From Streptomyces spiramyceticus (GTDB lineage Bacteria > Actinomycetota > Actinomycetes > Streptomycetales > Streptomycetaceae): DNA of 64,000 bases. Shown piece after piece: positions 13,901 to 22,431 of this stretch; within the stretch, counting starts at the first letter, position 1, and every line of letters begins with the position of its first letter. The notes under the pieces were generated by a model. It was not told where the DNA came from, did no database searches, and worked only from the letters and a program-made list of their open reading frames with translations. A program made the position numbers and the translations under genes. The stretch covers positions 1,005,001-1,069,000 of the forward strand of contig NZ_JARBAX010000001.1 of the NCBI RefSeq assembly GCF_028807635.1. The letters run 5' to 3'.

Positions 13901-15121
13901 GAGGCCCATCCGGTACAGGTGCAAGACGTTGCGGGCTGCGTTGTGGTCGGCGTTGCCCGACCAGCCGCAGTCCGGGTTCTTGCACACGAACACGGCCTGG
14001 GACTCCCGGCTGCCAGGTGTGATGAAACCGCACGCGGAGCAGCGTTGGGAGGTGTGGGGGGCGGGGACCTTGACCAAGGTGCCGCCGTGCTGGGCGGTCT
14101 TGTACGCCAGCATGGTGACCGTCCGGCCCCACGCTTCGCCGCTGATGGAGCGGTTCAGCCCGGCTTTCTGGGCGACGTTCTTCCCCGGCTGGTCCACTGT
14201 TCCTTTGGCGGACTTGACCATGTTCGTGATGTGAAGTGCTTCCACCACGACAGTGCCGTACTTCTTGGCGATGGCGGTGGTGGTCTGGTGCTGCCAGTCC
14301 AGTGCCCGGCGCTTGGCTTTCGCGCGCAGTCCTGCGATCTGGTCATAGGTGTGCTTCAACCGGCGTGAGGTGCGCTCGCCCGGTTTGCGGTGCTGCTTGC
14401 GCTGGGCGGCACGCTGCTGAAGGCGCAGGAGCTTGGCCTGCTCCTGCTTGGTCAGCCACTCGTCGTGGTCGTACGTCTCGCCGTCGGAGAGGGCAATGGG
14501 CACGGTGACGCCCACGTCGATACCGACCTCGGGACCGGTATGAGGCTCGGGTTCGGCTTCGAGGGCCTGGACACGGAAGGCGATGTGCCAGCCGAGCGCG
14601 TCTTTGACCAACCGGGCCCCGGTGATCCGGTTGTCGGTGTTGGCGTGCTTGCCTACGGGAAGGTCTTTGGTCCACCGGAACCGGACGCGACCCACCTTGG
14701 GAATGTTGACCACGCCCCAGCGGCGGTGCACGCGGGTGATGTTCAGGTCCCGGCCCTGCGGGATGTCCACGGACATCACCGTGCGGAACCGGGCCTTGAA
14801 GTTCGGGGCATCAGCCCGGCCCTCCCAGCAGTTCTTCCACGCCTGGAAGTACGTCTTAAGTACCGCCTGCGCGGCCTGCGCGGGCAGCACGGCGAGGAAG
14901 TCGATGTCCTTACGCGCCTGCCGAATCGCGGCGTCCGCGTTCGCTAACGTCCGCTTCTCCTTCGGCACCATCTGCCACCACGCATGGAGAAGATTCCACA
15001 TCGTGCGGGCGGCGTGCGCCTGATCATCAGCCTTGAGCGACAGGACGGGGGAAAGTACCAGTCGGGCGCGATGCCCGAACTGCCGCTTCCCCAACCCTCG
15101 TTCACTCATAGCGACCACCAT
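13829..15121 (-). CDS. tnpB: RNA-guided endonuclease TnpB
   Basis: This 430-residue protein is a full-length TnpB. The N-terminal part (about 15-160) is the wedge/REC-like OrfB helix-turn-helix region (FGHRARLVLSP...MWNLLHAWWQ). The RuvC domain has all three acidic residues: D202 in VGIDVGVT, E294 in VVVEAL and D392 in NADHNAARN. A zinc finger is formed by C361/C364 (RCSACGF) and C380/C385 (CKNPDCG). All key residues are intact, so RNA-guided DNA cleavage is plausible. The neighbouring transposon right end would supply its guide RNA. The start could be GTG/ATG at 15121 or the in-frame ATG 15109 (MSERGLGKRQF). No tnpA accompanies it. Confidence 0.92.
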   Translation of the reverse strand: MVVAMSERGLGKRQFGHRARLVLSPVLSLKADDQAHAARTMWNLLHAWWQMVPKEKRTLANADAAIRQARKDIDFLAVLPAQAAQAVLKTYFQAWKNCWEGRADAPNFKARFRTVMSVDIPQGRDLNITRVHRRWGVVNIPKVGRVRFRWTKDLPVGKHANTDNRITGARLVKDALGWHIAFRVQALEAEPEPHTGPEVGIDVGVTVPIALSDGETYDHDEWLTKQEQAKLLRLQQRAAQRKQHRKPGERTSRRLKHTYDQIAGLRAKAKRRALDWQHQTTTAIAKKYGTVVVEALHITNMVKSAKGTVDQPGKNVAQKAGLNRSISGEAWGRTVTMLAYKTAQHGGTLVKVPAPHTSQRCSACGFITPGSRESQAVFVCKNPDCGWSGNADHNAARNVLHLYRMGLALIPAAGRAVVRRAKRVKPTTAR

Positions 15122-15247
15122 ACTACGGTCGGTTTATGTCGCCACGCTGGAACCCCAACCCGGATCTACGCACCGTCGCCACGTCGTCCACAACCTTCAC
15201 GTCCACTTGGGGGGGGCGACACCTGGCTGCTGGGAGAGGGCGAGACG

Positions 15248-15841
15248 ATGGCGACGACCGCGGAGGCTTCGCAGGAGGCCGAGCGCGTGCACGCCCTGCG
15301 CGGCACGCGCCTGCCGGAGCTTCAGCTGCCGGATTACGACGGTGAGTCGAGGGACCCGGTCGCGGCGCATACTCCGTACACCGTCCTCTACTGCTTCCCC
15401 GGCGCGTACGCCCGCCCGGACGCCTATCCGCCCGGCTGGGCCGGAATCCCGGGCGCCCCCGGCTGCACCCTCGAATCCTGCACGTACCGCGATCAGCTGG
15501 CCGAGTTCACGGCGGCGGGCGCGACCGTGCACGGCGTATCGGCACAACGCCCGGACGAGCAGCGGGCGTTCGCCGACAAGGAGCGGCTGCGCTTCCCGCT
15601 GTTGTCGGACGCGGACCTGACGCTGACGGCGGCGCTGCGGCTGCCGACGTTCCGTGTCGCAGGGATCAGCAGGCTGAAGCGGCTGACGCTGGTGGTGGAC
15701 CAGGACCGTAAGATCCGCGAAGTCCTCTACCCGATCACGGACATCGGGGCGAGCGTCGAGGCGGCGCTGGCCAGTGTCAGAGCCGGCGTCAAAGCTGACG
15801 TCAAATCCGGTGTCAAGAACGGCCGGCGAGGATCCGATTGA
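15248..15841 (+). CDS. peroxiredoxin (AhpC/TSA, BCP/PrxQ-like)
   Basis: This 197-residue thioredoxin-fold protein contains the PrxQ-type motif GAPGCTLESCTYRDQLAEF, with a peroxidatic Cys and a second Cys five residues later. VHGVSAQRPDEQRAFADKER and RFPLLSDADLTL follow, and LTLVVDQDRKIREVLYPITD lies near the end. It should reduce hydroperoxides with thioredoxin in the cytoplasm. Unlike a standard PrxQ, the segment before the Cys is long and Pro/Gly-rich (FPGAYARPDAYPPGWAGIPG), so a variant is possible. ATG 15248 has GGGAGAGGGCGAG just upstream; the frame is open further up only because it runs across the IS. The end overlaps the TetR gene by 29 nt. Confidence 0.8.
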   Translation: MATTAEASQEAERVHALRGTRLPELQLPDYDGESRDPVAAHTPYTVLYCFPGAYARPDAYPPGWAGIPGAPGCTLESCTYRDQLAEFTAAGATVHGVSAQRPDEQRAFADKERLRFPLLSDADLTLTAALRLPTFRVAGISRLKRLTLVVDQDRKIREVLYPITDIGASVEAALASVRAGVKADVKSGVKNGRRGSD

Positions 15842-16358
15842 GCATCTCCCGGGCGTACGCCGCGTCGTACTCGGCTCCGGTCAGCAGCACCTGGAGGCAG
15901 ATCCCGTCCATCAGAGCGACCAGCGCCCGCGCGGTGACCGGGTCGGTGCGCCGGGCCAGTTGGTCGGCCACTCCCGCGCACCACTCGGCGGCGACGGGGC
16001 GCAGCGCGGGCCGGCGCAGTGCGGCGAGGTAGAGCTCGTACTCCAGCTCGACGCCGGTACGGTCCCCGGAGATCCACTCCCCCATCAGCGCGGCAAGCTC
16101 CTCCGCGACGTCGGCCTCGGGATCCTGGAGGGCGGCGCGCTCGTCGACGAGCTTCGCGAAGCCTTCGCTCGCCTGGCGCAGGGCGGCGACCAACAGCTCG
16201 TCGAGGGTCTTGAAGTGATACGTCGTCGAACCGAGCGGCACATCGGCCTCGGCCGCGGCGGACCGGTGGCTGAGGCCCGCTATGCCCTTGCTGCCGACCA
16301 CCCGGATCGCGGCGTCGATGATGCGGCGGCGCCGTTCGGGGTCGTAACGGCGGGCCAT
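15813..16358 (-). CDS. TetR-family repressor, partner of an SMR exporter
   Basis: This 181-residue regulator has an N-terminal TetR HTH (RRRRIIDAAIRVVGSKGIAG, then SHRSAAAEADVPLGSTTYHF) and a C-terminal ligand domain of usual length. Its start codon overlaps the stop of the SMR gene by one base (TGATG), so the two genes are translationally coupled and regulator synthesis follows exporter synthesis. By analogy it probably represses the SMR-TetR operon and is released by a cationic compound. No clear operator palindrome stands out upstream of the SMR gene. Confidence 0.85.
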   Translation of the reverse strand: MARRYDPERRRRIIDAAIRVVGSKGIAGLSHRSAAAEADVPLGSTTYHFKTLDELLVAALRQASEGFAKLVDERAALQDPEADVAEELAALMGEWISGDRTGVELEYELYLAALRRPALRPVAAEWCAGVADQLARRTDPVTARALVALMDGICLQVLLTGAEYDAAYAREMLNRILAGRS

Positions 16359-16678
16359 CAGTGCGTGCCCCCGAGATTGAGCAGTACGACCCCGACGATG
16401 ACGAGCCCGATGCCTGTCAGCTTGACGGCGTTCGCCGACTCGCCGAGGAAGAACATGCCGATGGCGGCGACCGCTGCCGTGCCGACGCCCGCCCAGATCG
16501 CGTAGGCGGTGCCGACCGACATGGACTTGAGGGTCTGCGCGAGCAGGCTGAAGGCCAGCAGATAGCCGACGACTGTGCCGATCGAGGGCCAGAGCTTACT
16601 GAACCCGTAGCTGTACTTCATGGCCGTGGTCCCGGCCACCTCCGCCGCAATGGCCGCGGCCAGCAGTACGTATGGCAT
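16358..16678 (-). CDS. small multidrug resistance (SMR) efflux protein
   Basis: This 106-residue protein has four membrane segments. The essential Glu of TM1 is in AAAIAAEVAGTTAMKYSYGF (residue 13), and the other SMR hallmarks are SIGTVVGYLLAFSLLAQTL, GTAYAIWAGVGTA and GLVIVGVVLLNLGG. It is an EmrE/QacE/Sug-type proton antiporter for quaternary or guanidinium compounds. The start MPYVLLA at ATG 16678 gives the normal family length; an upstream extension is a frame artefact. It may work as a homodimer, since no second SMR gene is adjacent. Confidence 0.88.
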   Translation of the reverse strand: MPYVLLAAAIAAEVAGTTAMKYSYGFSKLWPSIGTVVGYLLAFSLLAQTLKSMSVGTAYAIWAGVGTAAVAAIGMFFLGESANAVKLTGIGLVIVGVVLLNLGGTH

Positions 16679-16811
16679 GCGCACGAAGGTACACACCGTT
16701 GTGTACGACCGTACACATAAGCGAGGAACGCACCGCACCGCCATTCCGCCCCAGGCGCCCACCCGTTACGGTGTAGCGCCTGGTCAGGGCATGAAACGTA
16801 ACGGAGTGACA

Positions 16812-17909
16812 GTGGCGCACGATTCGGGATGGAACGGCCCCCACGGCGGCGGACCGTACGCAGGACCCCCGCCGCCCGGCTGGGGCGGCGGATGGATGCC
16901 GCCTCCGCCCCCGCCGCCCAAGCCGGGGGTGATACCCCTCGGTCCGCTCGGCCTGGGTGACATCCTGGGCGGCACGTTCACCACCATGGGCCGTTACTGG
17001 AAGCAGCTGTTCGGCATAGCCGTGCTGATGTACGGCGGAGCGCTGCTCGTGGTGGTCGGCGCCGTCGCCATCGCCCTCTCCGCCACCCACGACACCCTGC
17101 AGACGGTCTTCGACAGCGCCAACGACGAGGACCCGCCGTGGGACGAGTTGTGGACTCTGCTGATCTCCTTCGGCGTGGTGTGGATCGTCGCCATGCTGTC
17201 GATGGTGGTAGCCACCGCGACCATCATGGCCGCCTGCCCCGCGGTGCTGCAGGACGCGGTGCTCGGCCGCCGTACGACCTTCGGCGCGGTGTGGCGCCGT
17301 GCCTGGCCGCGGGTGCCCGCCGTCATCGGCGCGATGCTGCTGCCCTGGCTGGTCGCCATGGTCACCATGGGCCTGTTCATGGTCAGTTACGTCGTGCTGA
17401 TCGTGTCGTTCCTGTCGCAGGACACCAGTGGTGCCTGGGCGGCCCTGGGCTTCGTGGTGTTCCTCGCGTTCATCCCGCTGGCCGTCTGGCTCTGGGTGCG
17501 GTTCAGCCTGGCGCCTGCCGCCGTGGTCTTCGAGTCGCAGGGGCCGGTCGCGGCGCTGCGCCGCTCGTCGCAGCTGGTACAGGGCGCCTGGTGGCGGATC
17601 TTCGGCATCACCGTGCTGGCCTCGATCATGGCCATGGTCGCGGGCTACATCATCCAGCTCCCGCTCACCATGATCGGCGCGCTGACGAGCATGCCGGGCA
17701 TGGCCGAGGTGGGTCCCGAGCCCGGTGTGGGCGAGGCCCTCGTCGCGATGGGCTCGTACCTCGTTTTCATCCTGCTGGGCAGCATCATCAGCCAGATCGT
17801 GGCCACCACTTTCCCCCAGCTGGTGACCGGCCTGCTGTACGTCGACCAGCGCATCCGCAAGGAGAACCTGGCCCCGGTGCTCGCCGAGGCGGCGGCGGAC
17901 CGGTACTGA
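16812..17909 (+). CDS. polytopic membrane protein with Pro/Gly-rich cytosolic N-terminus
   Basis: This protein of about 365 residues begins with a disordered Gly/Pro segment (GPPPPGWGGGWMPPPPPPPK) and then PLGLGDILGGTFTTMGRYWK. About six membrane segments follow, with the FSLAPAAVVFESQGPVAALR motif. This architecture matches membrane proteins related to the glycerophosphodiester phosphodiesterase membrane domain (DUF7544/7847-like). No catalytic residues are evident and the function is unknown. GTG 16812 has GGAG 5 nt upstream and is preferred; ATG 16791 is an alternative. A strong terminator follows. Confidence 0.75.
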   Translation: MAHDSGWNGPHGGGPYAGPPPPGWGGGWMPPPPPPPKPGVIPLGPLGLGDILGGTFTTMGRYWKQLFGIAVLMYGGALLVVVGAVAIALSATHDTLQTVFDSANDEDPPWDELWTLLISFGVVWIVAMLSMVVATATIMAACPAVLQDAVLGRRTTFGAVWRRAWPRVPAVIGAMLLPWLVAMVTMGLFMVSYVVLIVSFLSQDTSGAWAALGFVVFLAFIPLAVWLWVRFSLAPAAVVFESQGPVAALRRSSQLVQGAWWRIFGITVLASIMAMVAGYIIQLPLTMIGALTSMPGMAEVGPEPGVGEALVAMGSYLVFILLGSIISQIVATTFPQLVTGLLYVDQRIRKENLAPVLAEAAADRY

Positions 17910-17938
17910 GCGGACCGTACTCGGACCGTACTGATACG

Positions 17939-17973
17939 CCGAGAGGCCCCCGGCAGTGCCGGGGGCCTCTCGG
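17939..17973. terminator. bidirectional hairpin terminator
   Basis: CCGAGAGGCCCCCGGCA and its exact complement are separated by one base, giving at least 15 paired bases after loop opening. It lies between the converging membrane-protein gene and the end of the suf operon and can serve both. Confidence 0.85.
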
Positions 17974-17999
17974 AAGTCTGGCTGGTCGGTCGGCTCGTC

Positions 18000-18353
18000 T
18001 CAGACGTTGAAGCCGAGCGCGCGGAGCTGCTCGCGGCCGTCGTCCGTGATCTTGTCCGGGCCCCACGGCGGCATCCAGACCCAGTTGATCTTCAGCTCGT
18101 TGACGATGCCCTCGGTCGCCGACTTCGCCTGGTCCTCGATGACGTCGGTCAGCGGGCAGGCCGCGGACGTCAGCGTCATGTCGAGCGTGGCGATGTTGGA
18201 GTCGTCGATGTGGATGCCGTAGATCAGGCCGAGGTTGACGACGTCGATGCCCAGCTCGGGGTCGACCACGTCGTACAGAGCCTCGCGGACCTCGTCCTCG
18301 GAGGCCGGCTTGGTCTTGAGGTCCTCGGTGGGTGTCGCAGCGTTGTCAGTCAT
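18000..18353 (-). CDS. sufT: SufT-type Fe-S cluster assembly factor (DUF59/MIP18)
   Basis: This 117-residue protein contains a MIP18/DUF59 domain: EVREALYDVVDPELGIDVVN, LGLIYGI, and the CPL-containing segment LTSAACPLTDVIEDQAKSAT, which has the conserved cysteine. SufT proteins help mature Fe-S proteins, mainly under high cluster demand. It is the last gene of the suf operon and overlaps sufU by 4 nt (ATGA), so it is translated by coupling. A terminator follows. Confidence 0.88.
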   Translation of the reverse strand: MTDNAATPTEDLKTKPASEDEVREALYDVVDPELGIDVVNLGLIYGIHIDDSNIATLDMTLTSAACPLTDVIEDQAKSATEGIVNELKINWVWMPPWGPDKITDDGREQLRALGFNV

Positions 18354-18814
18354 GCGGTCTTCCTCTCGGCGCTCTCGCCCAGTGCCTGGGCCGTCGCGTC
18401 CTTCCATGCCATCCAGCTCAGCAGAGCACACTTCACACGCGCCGGATACTTCGAGACACCGGCGAACGCGACCGCGTCCTCCAGCACCTCTTCCATCGCG
18501 TCGTCCGGCTCGATCTGGCCCTTGGACTGCATCAGCTCCAGGAACGTGGCCTGGATCTTCTGCGCCTCGGCCAGCTCCTTGCCGACCAGCAGGTCGTTCA
18601 GCACGGAGGCACTGGCCTGGCTGATGGAACAGCCCTGGCCCTCGTACGAGACGTCGGCGATCGTGTCGCCGTCGTACTTCACGCGAAGCGTGATCTCGTC
18701 GCCACATGTCGGGTTGACGTGGTGCACCTCGGCGTCGCCGTCCCGGAGCCCGCGCCCGTGGGGGTGCTTGTAGTGGTCCAGGATGACTTCCTGGTACATC
18801 GAATCCAGCTTCAC
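18350..18814 (-). CDS. sufU: SufU zinc-dependent sulfurtransferase
   Basis: This 154-residue IscU-like protein has C37 (PTCGD with D39), C62 (EGQGCSIS) and C129 (RVKCALL) as the three cysteines of the SufU site. The insert between the second and third cysteines (about 85-110) is a SufU rather than IscU feature. SufU accepts persulfide sulfur from SufS through a zinc-bound site and passes it to SufBCD. It lies 11 nt downstream of sufS and overlaps sufT by 4 nt, which supports that partnership. Confidence 0.9.
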   Translation of the reverse strand: MKLDSMYQEVILDHYKHPHGRGLRDGDAEVHHVNPTCGDEITLRVKYDGDTIADVSYEGQGCSISQASASVLNDLLVGKELAEAQKIQATFLELMQSKGQIEPDDAMEEVLEDAVAFAGVSKYPARVKCALLSWMAWKDATAQALGESAERKTA

Positions 18815-18825
18815 GATCCCAGTCC

Positions 18826-20082
18826 TCAGCCGAAGAAGTTCCGGACGTGCTCCAGGCCGTCGACCAGGGCATCGACCTCGGCCGGCGTGGAGTACAGATA
18901 GAACGACGCTCGCGTGGTCGCAGGAATTCCGTACCGCAGGCAGACGGGCCGCGCGCAGTGGTGTCCGACGCGGACCGCGATGCCCAGCTCGTCGAGGACC
19001 TGGCCCACGTCGTGGGGGTGGATGTCACCCAGTGTGAACGAGATCGTCGCCCCGCGCTCCTCGGCCGTCGTCGGGCCGATGATCCGCAGACCGGGTACCT
19101 CCAGCAGGCGCTTCACCGCGTACTCGGTGATCGCGTGCTCGTGCGCGGCGATGTTCTCCATGCCGATCGACGTGAGGTAGTCCACGGCCGCGCCGAGGCC
19201 GACGGCCTGCGCGATCGGGGGCGTACCGGCCTCGAACTTGTGCGGAGCGGGCGCGTACGTCGACGAGCTCATCGAAACAGTCTCGATCATCTCGCCGCCG
19301 CCGAGGAACGGCGGGAGGTCCTCAAGGAGCTCCTGGCGTCCCCACAGCACCCCGATGCCGGTCGGGCCGACCATCTTGTGGCCGGTGAAGGCCACGAAGT
19401 CGGCCTGCAGCGCCTGTACGTCGAGGGGCATGTGCGGCGCGGCCTGCGAGGCGTCGATGCAGACCAGCGCGCCGACCTCCTGCGCACGGCGGATGATCGT
19501 CTCGACCGGGTTGATCGTGCCCATGATGTTGGAGACCAGCGTGAAGGAGACGATCTTCGTCTTCTCGGTGATGATCTCGTCAATGTTGGACAGGTCGAGC
19601 CGGCCGTCGTCGGTGATGCCGAACCACTTCAGCTTCGCGCCCGTGCGCTGCGAGAGCAGCTGCCACGGCACGATGTTGGAGTGGTGCTCCATCTCCGTGA
19701 TGACGATCTCGGTGTCGCTGTCCACGCGGTAGGGCTCGTCGGCCCAGCCCAGCATGTTGGCGACGAGGTTGAGCGACTCGGAGGCGTTCTTCGTGAAGAT
19801 GACCTCGTCGCGGCTCGGCGCGTTGATGAAGGCGGCGACCTTGTCGCGGGCGCCCTCGTACAGCGCCGTGGCCTCCTCGGCGAGCACGTGCACGCCACGG
19901 TGGACGTTGGCGTTGCTCTGCTCGTAGTACGCGTTCAGCGCGTCGAGGACCTGGCGCGGCTTCTGCGAAGTCGCCGCGTTGTCCAGGTAAACGATCTTCT
20001 TGCCGTCGTGGATCGTGCGATCCAGGATCGGGAAGTCCTTACGGATCGCCTCGGTGTCGAGAAGGCCCGGCAGCTGTGTCAC
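18826..20082 (-). CDS. sufS: cysteine desulfurase SufS
   Basis: This 418-residue PLP enzyme removes sulfur from cysteine for Fe-S cluster building. The PLP lysine is K236 in FTGHKMVGP. H133 in MEHHSNIVPW stacks on the cofactor, and the active-site cysteine is C376 in VGHHCARPV, within the short-lobe arrangement of group II (SufS-type) desulfurases. The length is normal. Its start overlaps the sufC stop by 4 nt, coupling it to the SufBCD scaffold genes. Confidence 0.93.
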   Translation of the reverse strand: MTQLPGLLDTEAIRKDFPILDRTIHDGKKIVYLDNAATSQKPRQVLDALNAYYEQSNANVHRGVHVLAEEATALYEGARDKVAAFINAPSRDEVIFTKNASESLNLVANMLGWADEPYRVDSDTEIVITEMEHHSNIVPWQLLSQRTGAKLKWFGITDDGRLDLSNIDEIITEKTKIVSFTLVSNIMGTINPVETIIRRAQEVGALVCIDASQAAPHMPLDVQALQADFVAFTGHKMVGPTGIGVLWGRQELLEDLPPFLGGGEMIETVSMSSSTYAPAPHKFEAGTPPIAQAVGLGAAVDYLTSIGMENIAAHEHAITEYAVKRLLEVPGLRIIGPTTAEERGATISFTLGDIHPHDVGQVLDELGIAVRVGHHCARPVCLRYGIPATTRASFYLYSTPAEVDALVDGLEHVRNFFG

Positions 20083-20870
20083 GCGACGTCCTCCTCTGAG
20101 TTCGCTCCGCTCACGGGGCCACCCTTCGTGTACTTCTCGTAGCCCTCGGCCTCAAGCTCGTCGGCGAGCTCCGGACCGCCGGACGCGACGATCCTGCCGT
20201 TGGCGAAGACGTGGACGAAGTCCGGCTTGATGTAGCGCAGGATGCGCGTGTAGTGCGTGATCAGCAGGGTGCCGACCTCACCGGTCGAGTGGACGCGGTT
20301 GACGCCCTCGGAGACCTGGCGCAGCGCGTCGACGTCGAGGCCGGAGTCGGTCTCGTCGAGGATCGCGATCTTCGGCTTGAGGAGCTCCAGCTGGAGGATC
20401 TCGTGGCGCTTCTTCTCACCGCCGGAGAAGCCCTCGTTGACGTTGCGCTCGGCGAAGGCCGGGTCCATCTGGAGCGTCTCCATCGCGGACTTGACCTCCT
20501 TCACCCAGGTACGCAGCTTGGGGGCCTCGCCGCGCATCGCCGTCGCCGACGTACGCAGGAAGTTGGAGACCGAGACGCCGGGGACCTCGACCGGGTACTG
20601 CATGGCCAGGAACATGCCGGCGCGGGCGCGCTCGTCGACGGTCATCTCCAGGACGTCCTCACCATCGAGGGTGACGGTGCCGCTGGTGATCGTGTACTTG
20701 GGGTGACCCGCGATCGAGTACGCGAGGGTGGACTTGCCGGAGCCGTTGGGGCCCATGATGGCGTGGGTCTCGCCCTGCTTCACGGTCAGGTCGACGCCCT
20801 TGAGGATCTCCTTCGTGGCGTTGTCGGCCTCGACGGAAACGTGCAGGTCGCGGATTTCAAGCGTTGCCAT
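20079..20870 (-). CDS. sufC: Fe-S assembly ATPase SufC
   Basis: This 263-residue ABC-type ATPase has Walker A GPNGSGKST (40-48), signature FSGGEKKRHEIL, Walker B LDETDSGLD and the H-loop in LLITHYTRIL. FSGGEKKR and ETDSGLD are characteristic of SufC rather than transporter ATPases. It drives the SufB2C2 or SufBCD scaffold in the cytoplasm. It starts at ATG 20870, 7 nt after the Rieske gene stop. A frame extension upstream lacks homology. Confidence 0.93.
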   Translation of the reverse strand: MATLEIRDLHVSVEADNATKEILKGVDLTVKQGETHAIMGPNGSGKSTLAYSIAGHPKYTITSGTVTLDGEDVLEMTVDERARAGMFLAMQYPVEVPGVSVSNFLRTSATAMRGEAPKLRTWVKEVKSAMETLQMDPAFAERNVNEGFSGGEKKRHEILQLELLKPKIAILDETDSGLDVDALRQVSEGVNRVHSTGEVGTLLITHYTRILRYIKPDFVHVFANGRIVASGGPELADELEAEGYEKYTKGGPVSGANSEEDVA

Positions 20871-20877
20871 GGGTGTC

Positions 20878-21195
20878 TCAGGACTCCTGTGTGACGGAGA
20901 CGAGCACATCGTCCCCTTCGATCTTGACGGGGTATACGGGGACGGGGCGCGTCGCGGGAAGGCCGGACGGCTTGCCGGTGCGGAGGTCGAAGCTCGAACC
21001 GTGCAGCCAGCACTCGATCATGCAGTCCTCGACTTCGCCCTCCGAGAGGGAGACGTTCGCGTGCGAGCAGATGTCGTTGATCGCGAACACCTCGCCCTCG
21101 GTGAGGACGACGGATACCGGCGTGCCGTCGAGTTCCACCCTCTTCGGGGTGTCCTCCTCCAGCTCGCTCAGCGCACAGGCTCGGGCGAAGGCCAT
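20878..21195 (-). CDS. Rieske-type [2Fe-2S] ferredoxin of the suf operon
   Basis: This 105-residue protein is a single Rieske domain with C43-S-H45 (ICSHANVSL) and C62-WL-H65 (CWLHGSSFD) as cluster ligands, similar to the small ferredoxin subunits of aromatic dioxygenases. It sits between sufD and sufC in many actinobacterial suf operons. There it may supply electrons or act as a client or reporter of assembly; the role is not settled. Its ATG overlaps the sufD stop by one base (TGATG), so translation is coupled. Confidence 0.9.
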   Translation of the reverse strand: MAFARACALSELEEDTPKRVELDGTPVSVVLTEGEVFAINDICSHANVSLSEGEVEDCMIECWLHGSSFDLRTGKPSGLPATRPVPVYPVKIEGDDVLVSVTQES

Positions 21196-22373
21196 CAGAC
21201 GGATGCCTCCAGCTCCGTGTCGATCTTGTCGAGGAGGCGCTCCTCCACGTCCGGCAGACCGATCTTCTGCACCAGCTCGGCGAAGAAGCCGCGGACGACG
21301 AGGCGGCGGGCCTCTCCGGCCGGGATGCCGCGGGCCATGAGGTAGAAGAGCTGCTCGTCGTCGAAGCGGCCGGTCGCCGAGGCGTGTCCGGCGCCGACGA
21401 TCTCGCCGGTCTCGATCTCCAGGTTCGGTACGGAGTCGACGCGGGCGCCGTCCGTGAGGACGAGGTTGCGGTTCATCTCGTACGTGTCCGTACCCTCGGC
21501 GGCGGCCTCGATGAGGACGTCCCCGATCCACACGGCGTGCGCGTCCTGGCCCTGGAGTGCGCCCTTGTAGGCGACGTCGGACTTGCAGTGCGGGGTGTTG
21601 TGATCGACCATCAGCCGGTGTTCCTGGTGCTGGCCGGCGTCGGTGAAGTACAGGCCGAAGAGCTCGGCCTCACCGCCGGTGCCCGCGTACTGCACGCGCG
21701 GGTGGAGACGTACGACATCGCCGCCGAAGGTCACCACGACCGACTTGAACGAGCCGTCGCGGCCGATCAGCGCGTTGTGCTGGGCGATGTGCACGGCCGT
21801 GTCGTCCCAGTCCTGGACGGACACGACGGTCAGCTTCGCGCCGTCGCCGACGACGAAGTCGACGTTGGCGGCGAGCACCGCGTCACCGGTGTGGTCGATG
21901 ACGACGACAGCCTCGGCGAAGGCGCCGAGCTCGACGACCTGGTGGCCGTACGCCGTACCGCCACTGCCGTGCACGCCGATCCGGATCGGCTCGGTCAGCA
22001 CCATCTCCTTGGGCACCGAGACGACCGAGGCCTTCTCGAAGGAGCTGTACGCCTGAGCGGCGACCCGGTCCACCGGGGTGCCGGCCCTGCCGAGCCGCGC
22101 GTCGCCGCGGCCCACCGTCTCGACGGTGACGCCGTCGGGGGCGCTCACCTCGACGGTGAGGACACCGCCGGCTTCGGCGGTGCCGTCGTGCAGACCGCGC
22201 AGGCGATCGAGCGGCGTGAAGCGCCACTCCTCCTCGCGGCCGTGCGGCACCGGGAAGTCCGCCACGTCGAAGGACGGCGGGGCGCTCATGCGCGTGGCGA
22301 CGGTGGACTCGGCGGCCACCGCGATGGAACCGGAGGTCGTGGAGCCCACCGGAATGTTCTGAGCCTCAGCCAT
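21195..22373 (-). CDS. sufD: Fe-S assembly scaffold protein SufD
   Basis: This 392-residue SufB/SufD-family protein has REEEWRFTPLDRLRG near the start. The middle is a long right-handed beta-helix, followed by VDHNTPHCKSDVAYKGAL and the conserved GEIVGAGHASATGRFDDEQL with the histidine used in cluster formation. It pairs with SufB and SufC. It lies 58 nt downstream of sufB in the operon. The first 30 residues (IPVGSTTSGSIAVAAESTVA) are a low-complexity leader. Confidence 0.92.
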   Translation of the reverse strand: MAEAQNIPVGSTTSGSIAVAAESTVATRMSAPPSFDVADFPVPHGREEEWRFTPLDRLRGLHDGTAEAGGVLTVEVSAPDGVTVETVGRGDARLGRAGTPVDRVAAQAYSSFEKASVVSVPKEMVLTEPIRIGVHGSGGTAYGHQVVELGAFAEAVVVIDHTGDAVLAANVDFVVGDGAKLTVVSVQDWDDTAVHIAQHNALIGRDGSFKSVVVTFGGDVVRLHPRVQYAGTGGEAELFGLYFTDAGQHQEHRLMVDHNTPHCKSDVAYKGALQGQDAHAVWIGDVLIEAAAEGTDTYEMNRNLVLTDGARVDSVPNLEIETGEIVGAGHASATGRFDDEQLFYLMARGIPAGEARRLVVRGFFAELVQKIGLPDVEERLLDKIDTELEASV

Positions 22374-22431
22374 GGCTGTCGTAGTGCTCTCTCTCTGGGT
22401 CAGGAATCAGTCGCTGCGGGGGACGGTGGCG

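Larger units (their letters stand above)
13791..15140 (-). mobile_element. TnpB-only IS605/IS1341-type element
   Basis: The element carries tnpB but no Y1 transposase gene (tnpA) in or near it. Its right end shows a subterminal hairpin, CTCCCGG-CTGAAT-CCGGGAG (13801-13820), followed on the minus strand by AGCACTTCAA, where MFS coding sequence resumes. The left end is less certain. CGACC and GGTCG (15112-15131) form a short hairpin just before tnpB, so I place the boundary near 15140. Such elements have no terminal inverted repeats and make no target duplication. Movement would need a tnpA supplied from elsewhere. Confidence 0.7.
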
